Origin: Spirochaetaceae bacterium
Lineage (GTDB): Bacteria > Myxococcota_A > UBA9160 > UBA4427
DNA length: 64,000 nucleotides
Assembly: GCA_020632655.1 (NCBI GenBank)
Contig: JACKFD010000008.1
Coordinates: 177,050-241,049 of the forward strand
Direction of reading: 5' to 3'
Below the pieces are notes generated by a model. That model was not told the origin of the DNA, ran no database searches, and was given only the letters and a program-made list of their open reading frames with translations. Position numbers and translations under genes: made by a program. Shown in pieces: positions 58,085 through 64,000 of the stretch. The first letter of the stretch is position 1. Every line of letters starts with the position of its first letter.

Positions 58085-60214
58085 TCACGCCGCGTTGATG
58101 GCGTCGACCGCTTCCATCGCGCCGCGGATCGCGCCCTCGATGTAGCCGATCTCGAGCCCGTCGCCGATCTCGTGCACCCGGAAGCCGGACGCGCGCAAGG
58201 CGTCGGCCTGGCTCGAATCGCCGGTCGTGCCCTTCGCGACGATCACGTGGTCCGCGAAGACCTCGCGGACCGACCCCGCGCGATCGGTGAAGGCGATGCC
58301 CTCGGGCTCGATCCGGATGTCCTTCGCGCCGGCCACGAGCTCGAGCCCGTGCTCTCGCAGCTCCGCGAGCAGACGCAGACGCCGCACCAGCGTCAGGCCC
58401 GAGCCGAGACGCGGCACGTCGTCGACGACCGTCACCTCCCGGCCGCGCTCAGCGAGGAACTCGGCCAGCTCGAGACCGACGAGCTCGCCCCCCACGATCG
58501 CGACACTCCGGCCGAGGGGCATCCAGGCATGTGTCGCGCGGCGCACGAAGTCGAGGTTCGCGGTCAGGCCCGTCGCGGCGCCGGCCCGCGTCGCGACGCG
58601 CGTGAAGAGGGAGGTCTTCTCCGCGAGCTCACCCGAGCGCTCCCCCAGCATCAGCTTGTAGAGGTCGTCGCCGCTGAACACGTGCGGGAGCGAGCCACCG
58701 GGGATGTCCGGCAGGCTGCGCCGCGCGCCGGTCGCGACGACCACGTCGTCCGGCGCGAAGGTCCGCAGCGTATCCGGCGAAGCCTCCGTAGCGAGTCGGA
58801 CGTCGACGTCCGATGCCTCGACCCGTGCCCGCAGCCAGTCGAGCAGGCGCTCGTTCGCCGGATACGCGAGCGACGCGAAGCGCAGGGTCCCGCCCAGCCG
58901 ATCCGCCCGCTCGAAGAGCACGACCTCGTGCCCGTCCTGCGCGAGTCGTCGGGCCGCCTCCATGCCGCCCGGCCCGCCACCGACGACGGCGACCCGCTTG
59001 CGCGCGCGCGGCCGCGGCGCATCCGGTCGCGTGGACTCGATTCCGAGCTCGGGGTTCACGGCACAGCGCGTCGGCTCGAGCGTGTAGATCGCGCTCACGC
59101 AGGTGTAGCAGTAGATGCAGGGCCGGATCTCGGACTCGCGCCCGGCGGCGAGCTTGTTCGGCAGCTCGGGATCGGCCAGCAGCTTCCGCCCCATCGCCAG
59201 GAAGTCGAAGCGCCCGGCGCGGATCTCCGCGTCGGCATGCCCGGGCTCGACGCGACCCGAGGCGATGATCGGGATCGATACGACCTGCTTGATCGCGGCG
59301 GCGGCGGGCAGGTTCCAGTTCGGCTCGTGGGGGATGTTCGAGGCGGAGTGGAGCTTGCCCTGACTGACCTCGTGGTAGGCGGTGACCGTGATCGCGTCGG
59401 CGCCCGCCTCCTCGACGAGCCGGGCCGTGACCTTTGCATGCTCGAGCCGGATGCCGTCGGGGCGGCCCTCCTCGCGCGAGTCGAGCTTCACCCAGACGGC
59501 GAAATGCGGCCCGACCGCCTCGCGCACGGCCCGCACGATCTCGACGAGGAAGCGCGAGCGGTTCTCGACGGAGCCGCCGTACTCGTCCGTCCGTTTGTTC
59601 GTCTTCGGCGAGAGGAAGGACGAGGGCAGGTAGCCGTGCCCGCCATGGATCTCGACGCCGTCGCAGCCCGCCTGCCGCGCGCGACGGGCTCCGGCGGCGA
59701 AGGCGCGCACGACCTCCTGGATGTCCTCCTTCGTGAGCACCTTGTAGGTCGGGGTCCCGGCGCTCGCGAAGGCCTCGAGCTCGTGCATCAGGAAGCCGCT
59801 CGTGAAGTCGCCCTTCGTGCGCTCCGGGATCGAGGGGCACCATTGCGGACGCCCGGCGCGCGTGTCGTCGCCGGCGTTCAGCCCGCCCTGATGGAGCTGG
59901 ACGGCGAAGCGCGCACCGTGGCGATGGACCGCGTCGGCGACCCGGGCGAGGCCTTCGAGGTGCACGTCATCCGAGATGCCGATCTGCCAGGGCTGGACCT
60001 GTCCGACCGGGAACATCACGCCGCAGGCGCCCGAGATGATGAGCCCGACGCCCCCCCGAGCCTGCGCCTCGTGATAGGCGACGAGGCGATCGCCGGAGAG
60101 CCCCCCCTCCTCGGCGAAGTTCGCGCCCATCGCGGTCACGACCAGGCGGTTGCGGAGCTCGAGCGCGCCGATGCGCCCGGGCGAGAGAAGGGTCCGGTAG
60201 GCGGAGGGGGGCAT
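58085..60214 (-). CDS. Old Yellow Enzyme-type oxidoreductase with Fe-S and FAD/NAD domains (2,4-dienoyl-CoA reductase-like)
   Basis: 709 residues. FMN TIM barrel (1-380: SPGRIGALELRNRLVVTAMG, QLHQGGLNAG, GVEIHGGHGYLPSSFLSP, FDFLAMGRKLLADPE), a [4Fe-4S] motif (CIYCYTCVSAIYTLEPTRC), then an FAD-binding domain (VAVVGGGPGGMEAARRLAQDG) with an NAD(P) insert (SVAIVGGELVGLELAEFLAERG). Reduces an alpha,beta-unsaturated carbonyl or dienoyl-CoA, as in the FadH or baiCD/baiH group. Order and length match full-length family members. Upstream of the sulfotransferase gene, same strand. Confidence 0.93.
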   Translation of the reverse strand: MPPSAYRTLLSPGRIGALELRNRLVVTAMGANFAEEGGLSGDRLVAYHEAQARGGVGLIISGACGVMFPVGQVQPWQIGISDDVHLEGLARVADAVHRHGARFAVQLHQGGLNAGDDTRAGRPQWCPSIPERTKGDFTSGFLMHELEAFASAGTPTYKVLTKEDIQEVVRAFAAGARRARQAGCDGVEIHGGHGYLPSSFLSPKTNKRTDEYGGSVENRSRFLVEIVRAVREAVGPHFAVWVKLDSREEGRPDGIRLEHAKVTARLVEEAGADAITVTAYHEVSQGKLHSASNIPHEPNWNLPAAAAIKQVVSIPIIASGRVEPGHADAEIRAGRFDFLAMGRKLLADPELPNKLAAGRESEIRPCIYCYTCVSAIYTLEPTRCAVNPELGIESTRPDAPRPRARKRVAVVGGGPGGMEAARRLAQDGHEVVLFERADRLGGTLRFASLAYPANERLLDWLRARVEASDVDVRLATEASPDTLRTFAPDDVVVATGARRSLPDIPGGSLPHVFSGDDLYKLMLGERSGELAEKTSLFTRVATRAGAATGLTANLDFVRRATHAWMPLGRSVAIVGGELVGLELAEFLAERGREVTVVDDVPRLGSGLTLVRRLRLLAELREHGLELVAGAKDIRIEPEGIAFTDRAGSVREVFADHVIVAKGTTGDSSQADALRASGFRVHEIGDGLEIGYIEGAIRGAMEAVDAINAA

Positions 60215-60334
60215 GCGGGGCTCCGTTCGGGCGTTCGGTACGGGACGACGCAGCGGAAGCGACTCGGGTCGGAGGGCGCCGCGCTCCGCGGTGCGTCGCA
60301 GTATAGGGCCATCGGGAGCGCGGCCGAGCCTCGA

Positions 60335-62542
60335 TCAGCCGGACGGTCCGTTCGTCGCTCCGGCGCGCGAGGCGGCCGCCGACTCCCTCGCGCGCTCGAG
60401 GATCCAGGCCTGGATCGCGCGCACGTCCGCTTCGTCGAGCTGGTCCGCGAAGCCGGGCATGCCCGACTGCCGGAGGAGTCCGTCGCGCACGATGCGCGGG
60501 AAGATCGCATGGCGCTCGGCGGAGAGATGCCGCAGATCGGGGACCGAGCCGCCCGCGACGGCCATGGGGCCGTGGCAGACGGAGCAGTAGAAGTGGAAGA
60601 GCTCCATGCCGCGCGCCCGCTCCGCCTCGCTCGACGCGAGCGCGAAGGTCGGCTCCGGGACGGGGCCGAGCGGCGCACGGCCGGCCGGCACCTCGCCCTT
60701 CGCATCGAGCTTGAAGGCAAGCACCCGCCCTCCCCCGCGCACGCCCGCGGCCAGCGCGAGCTGCCCCCCCGACCACGCGAACGAAGCCCCCCATCCCGCC
60801 GCGACCGCGACGTACTGCTCACCATCGACCTCGTAGCTCACGGGCCCGGCCATCACGCCCGTCCCGACCGGCGACTCCCAGAGCTTCTCCCCGTCCGTCG
60901 CGCGATAGGCGACGAAGCGCCCGTCGGCGCTGCCCTGGAAGACGAGTCCACCGGCGGTCGAGAGCGTGCCGCCGTTGAAGCCCGTCACGTGCGGAACGCT
61001 CCACGCCTCGCGCTGCGCGACCGGATCCCAGGCGACGAGTGAGGCCGTCATGGGCCCGCCGTCGGTCAGGCTGAAGGACGAGAAGGCCGCCGTGTCGAAG
61101 CCCGTGTTCCAGGTCGCGGGGGCGTGCTGCCAGTCCACGTCGCCCGCGAAGATCGAGCCCATGTCGCGACGCGGGAAGTAGACGAGCCCCGTGCCCGGAT
61201 GGAAGCTCATGGGCTGCCAGCTGTGTCCGCCGTAGGGCGCCGGTCGGATGAACCTCGGTCCGTCACGGAAATCGACACCCGGGTTCTCGATCGGCCGGCC
61301 CGCTTCGTCGTAGCCCGAGGCCCAGGTGACCGTCGTGAAGGGCTCGGCCGAGAGGAACTCGCCGTTCGTGCGGTCGAGCACGTAGAAGAAGCCGCTCTTC
61401 GGCGCGTGCAGCAGCGTCTTGCGCAGGCGACCGTCGATCTCGAGATCCGCGAGCAGGATCGGCGCCGTCGACGTGTAGTCCCAGCTCTCGGCGGGCACCT
61501 CCTGATAGTGCCAGACGAGCTCGCCCGTCCCGACGTCGAGGGCCAGGATCGAGCAGAGGTAGAGGTTGTCTCCGCCGCCCGGGCTGCGCAGCCATCGCAC
61601 CGCCGGCGCCCCGTTCCCCGTCCCCACGTAGAGCAGCCGGAGCTCCGGGTCGTAGGCCATCCCATCCCAGGCCGTCCCGCCGCCGCCCGCGACCCACCAC
61701 TCCCCGGTCCAGGTCTCGGCCGCCCGCTCCATCGCCTCCGACTCGAAGCCCTCCGCCGGATTGCCCGGCACCGTATACGTCCGCCAGACGAGTGCACCCG
61801 TCTGCGCATCGTAGGCCGAGACGAACCCACGCACGCCGAAGTCGGCTCCGCTGTTTCCGATCACGACCTTGCCCTCGACGACCCGCGGTGCGCCCGTGAT
61901 CGAGTAGGGCTTGTCGCCTTCGACGGTCTTCACGTCCCAGACGGGTCGGCCCGAGCGGCGATCGATCGCGATCAGGCGGTTGTCGAGGGTGCCGATGTAG
62001 ACCCGCTCGCCGTAGAGGGCGACCCCGCGGTTCACGAAGCCGCAGCAGACGTTGCGCACCCAGTCCCGATCCATCTGCGGGTCGAAGGTCCAGAGTCGCT
62101 CGCCCGTCGCGGCATCGAGCGCGTGCACGACGTCGAAGGGCGCACTCACGTACATCACGCCGTCGTCGACGAGCGGCGTCGCCTCGACGCCGCGCTCGGT
62201 CTCGAGGTCGAAGCTCCAGGCGAGGCCGAGACGCGAGACGTTCCGCTCGTCGACCTGCGTGAGGCGACTGAAGCGCTGCTCGGCGTAGTCGCCGCCGTGC
62301 GTGATCCAGCTCGCCGGCTCGTCCGACGCGGCGACGAGGCGCTCGCGGGTGACGGGCCGAGCGCCCGGAACGGCCACGCCGGCGGAGTCCACGGCGCCCG
62401 TCACGGGCTCGCCCTCGTGGCAGGCGATCGAGCCGATCCACGAGAGGAGGATCGCCAGCAGCATCCGTCGCCGACCCCGGACTCGAGCGGCGCCCCACAG
62501 CGGGCTGCGCGGCGGCGCCCAGACCGAATTCGTTCGGTTCAT
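60335..62542 (-). CDS. PQQ-dependent quinohaemoprotein alcohol dehydrogenase
   Basis: 735 residues. An N-terminal hydrophobic segment ends in a lipobox-like Cys (WIGSIAC, C41). An eight-bladed PQQ propeller follows, with the adjacent Cys pair C166-C167 (NVCCGF) that forms the unusual disulfide over PQQ, the catalytic Asp in SWDYTST and the PYGGHSWQPMSFHP segment. A C-terminal cytochrome c domain has CSVCH (near 650) and a Met ligand. The residue two after the catalytic Asp is Thr, not Asp, so a calcium-type rather than lanthanide-type enzyme is expected. Oxidises alcohols in the periplasm. AGGAG precedes the ATG at 62542. Confidence 0.92.
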   Translation of the reverse strand: MNRTNSVWAPPRSPLWGAARVRGRRRMLLAILLSWIGSIACHEGEPVTGAVDSAGVAVPGARPVTRERLVAASDEPASWITHGGDYAEQRFSRLTQVDERNVSRLGLAWSFDLETERGVEATPLVDDGVMYVSAPFDVVHALDAATGERLWTFDPQMDRDWVRNVCCGFVNRGVALYGERVYIGTLDNRLIAIDRRSGRPVWDVKTVEGDKPYSITGAPRVVEGKVVIGNSGADFGVRGFVSAYDAQTGALVWRTYTVPGNPAEGFESEAMERAAETWTGEWWVAGGGGTAWDGMAYDPELRLLYVGTGNGAPAVRWLRSPGGGDNLYLCSILALDVGTGELVWHYQEVPAESWDYTSTAPILLADLEIDGRLRKTLLHAPKSGFFYVLDRTNGEFLSAEPFTTVTWASGYDEAGRPIENPGVDFRDGPRFIRPAPYGGHSWQPMSFHPGTGLVYFPRRDMGSIFAGDVDWQHAPATWNTGFDTAAFSSFSLTDGGPMTASLVAWDPVAQREAWSVPHVTGFNGGTLSTAGGLVFQGSADGRFVAYRATDGEKLWESPVGTGVMAGPVSYEVDGEQYVAVAAGWGASFAWSGGQLALAAGVRGGGRVLAFKLDAKGEVPAGRAPLGPVPEPTFALASSEAERARGMELFHFYCSVCHGPMAVAGGSVPDLRHLSAERHAIFPRIVRDGLLRQSGMPGFADQLDEADVRAIQAWILERARESAAASRAGATNGPSG

Positions 62543-62822
62543 CCATCCAACTCCTTCGATCGTCGCTCGCCAGGACCGCGATCGGGACCGGAACTCCTTC
62601 GGAGCATCGCCCTTCGCCCCCCGTCATCTCAAGTCCCCCGGCAAGCCGTCGATTCCGGGTGTCGCGTCCCGACGGGCGCCTTCGTCGGCGCTCGATTCGC
62701 GCGCACGCCGAGGCGGCACGCTGGTCCGGCGCAACAACGGCGGGAACGGGCCCACCCGCTCCCTTCCGGACGATCGAGTGACCCTACGGCAGGCGCTACG
62801 CTGCCGCGCGATGGAGCCGCGC

Positions 62823-64000
62823 ATGCAACGGGCGAGCGTGATCATGGACCTCGAGGACAAGGACGACGAGACGTCGCGGCGCGTCCTGCTCTGGGTGTGC
62901 GGACTCGCCTTCGTCGGATCCCTCGTGGGCGTCCTCCAGCGCGAGGCGAGCGGAACCGATCAGCCCATCGGCCGCTTCGTGGCGATGATCATGCCGATCG
63001 TCGTCGTCCTGTACCTCGGCTCGGCCGTCGCGCTCTGGCTCCGCCGGAGCGCCGTGCACACGGTCAAGATCGTGCTGGCGGCCGTCCTGATGACGCACCT
63101 GCTCGCCAACGTCACGATCATCCTCTTCGGGAGCGCGAGCCATCGCGAGACCCTGCGTGAGCTGGTCAACACCAACTTCTGGCTGCCGATGGCGCTGGTG
63201 CTGGCCTTCGCCGTGTTCGAGGAGGGGCTGGCGAAGCGGATCGCAGGCTCGTTCCTGCTGGGCCTGGCTGCGATCGGCGCGCTCTACTTCGCCTTCCCAC
63301 CGACGCTGGACCCCGTCGACGAGGACCTCGCCCGGGCCGTCCGCATCGCCGTCGCGAACCAGTTCTTCATCGGCCATGCGATCCTCTTCGCGTTCCTGCT
63401 CGGCCTCTCCCGCTGGCGCACCCTCGTGAAGGCCCAGCAGCACTCCCTCACCCGGGCGAAGCTGCTCGCCGCCGCGAGCCACGACCTGCGCCAGCCGCTG
63501 CACTCGCAGGCCCTCTTCGTCGACGCCCTGCTCGCCGCACCGATCGCGGACGAGCGCACGCGCTACCTGGCCGAGCGGATCGGCGCCACGAGCGACTCCC
63601 TGCGCACGCTGCTCGACGGGCTGCTCGACATCTCCAAGCTCGACGCCGACGCCGTGACCCCGCGCTACGAGAAGTTCCCGATCCAGCGCCTCTTCGACGA
63701 GCTGCAGATCGAGGCCGACGCCTTCGCCGACCACGAGCAGCGCGTGCGCTTCCACCCCTCGAGCGTCTGGGTGCGCAGCGACCCCGCGCTGCTGCGGCGC
63801 ATCGCGTCCAACCTGATGTCGAACGCCCTGCGCCACGCCCCGGAAGGCGCGATCGCGATCGGCGTGCGGCGCGGTCCGCCGCTCCGGCTGATCGTGCAGG
63901 ATACGGGCCCGGGCATCCCGCCCGAGTCCCTCGAGCTGATCTTCGACGAGTTCACGCAGCTGCAGAATCCCGATCGCGATCGCAGCAAGGGGATCGGACT
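62823..64000 (+). CDS. Membrane sensor histidine kinase (partial, runs off right edge)
   Basis: The frame stays open to the window end. ATG 62823 is chosen because GGAG lies six bases upstream; ATG 62811 is in the same frame and possible. Six membrane helices (VLLWVCGLAFVGSLVG to FFIGHAILFAFLLGLS) precede a HisKA domain with H220 (AAASHDLRQPLHS) and a HATPase domain with SNLMSNALRHAP, DTGPGIPPE and FDEFTQLQNPDRDRSKGIGL at the edge. The HDLRQPL type is common in hybrid kinases and in kinases paired with a receiver, which would lie to the right. Divergent from the PQQ dehydrogenase. Confidence 0.9.
   Translation, partial: MQRASVIMDLEDKDDETSRRVLLWVCGLAFVGSLVGVLQREASGTDQPIGRFVAMIMPIVVVLYLGSAVALWLRRSAVHTVKIVLAAVLMTHLLANVTIILFGSASHRETLRELVNTNFWLPMALVLAFAVFEEGLAKRIAGSFLLGLAAIGALYFAFPPTLDPVDEDLARAVRIAVANQFFIGHAILFAFLLGLSRWRTLVKAQQHSLTRAKLLAAASHDLRQPLHSQALFVDALLAAPIADERTRYLAERIGATSDSLRTLLDGLLDISKLDADAVTPRYEKFPIQRLFDELQIEADAFADHEQRVRFHPSSVWVRSDPALLRRIASNLMSNALRHAPEGAIAIGVRRGPPLRLIVQDTGPGIPPESLELIFDEFTQLQNPDRDRSKGIG

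Noticed and set aside
60335..62542. Lanthanide-dependent (XoxF-type) PQQ dehydrogenase
   Set aside because: The lanthanide-specific second Asp is absent: the motif is SWDYTST, with Thr two residues after the catalytic Asp; the cytochrome domain also fits quinohaemoprotein alcohol dehydrogenases.

Overview
The window is very G+C-rich and encodes a Gram-negative envelope: a TonB-dependent receptor, porins, a two-partner-secretion pair, lipoproteins and Tat substrates. The many small catabolic operons built from short-chain dehydrogenases (SDR), crotonases, acyl-CoA dehydrogenases, VOC-fold proteins and TetR/MarR regulators, together with a sulfotransferase and an IS1-like transposase, suggest a free-living aerobic bacterium of the old 'Deltaproteobacteria' (Myxococcota / Binatota / Desulfobacterota-type) lineages. 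This placement is inferred from gene content only. I see no tRNA, rRNA or CRISPR array. Genes run off both ends: a PNPOx-like gene on the left and a sensor kinase on the right.

Layout. 0-2.8 kb: a PNPOx-like/glutathione S-transferase operon behind a very good sigma-54 promoter, divergent from a GAF/AAA+/Fis activator. 2.8-7.1 kb: an arsR-arsC-ACR3 arsenic operon. Its promoter module (hairpin, ArsR-type palindrome and first codons) is also present 2 kb upstream, where it is joined to a truncated, frameshifted rhodanese; a DUF1254/DUF1214 lipoprotein lies between. 7.2-11.6 kb: a TonB-dependent receptor, a BlaI/M56 pair and a small membrane protein. 11.8-15.1 kb: a SulP transporter translationally coupled to a phosphate-selective-type porin. 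15.4-19.4 kb: an SDR and two aldehyde dehydrogenases. 19.5-21.9 kb: two divergent L,D-transpeptidases.

21.9-38.3 kb is a lipid/alicyclic catabolism island. It has crotonases, an HSL-type esterase, a putative Fe/2OG oxygenase, VOC proteins, a DegT-fold enzyme with the PLP lysine replaced by histidine, a MarR and a TetR regulator with candidate operators, a pair of acyl-CoA dehydrogenases, several SDRs, an IS1-like transposase and a PEBP protein. Unusual short tandem repeats occur here, including one that copies the 3' end of a gene four times.

38.3-48.7 kb holds a GST with an in-frame 36-bp repeat, a SulP-STAS-carbonic anhydrase fusion and the most striking locus: a TpsB outer-membrane transporter overlapping a 1511-residue TpsA exoprotein that carries TPR repeats and a CHAT (caspase-like) protease domain with its His/Cys pair. 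This predicts a protease exported to the cell surface.

48.7-64 kb contains a molybdenum hydroxylase pair (IorAB type), a ParA-like ATPase, a 2-Cys peroxiredoxin, BolA, a histidine kinase overlapping a class II aldolase tail to tail, a membrane protein, a sulfotransferase, an Old Yellow Enzyme-type reductase, a calcium-type PQQ alcohol dehydrogenase with cytochrome c domain, and a second, partial histidine kinase.
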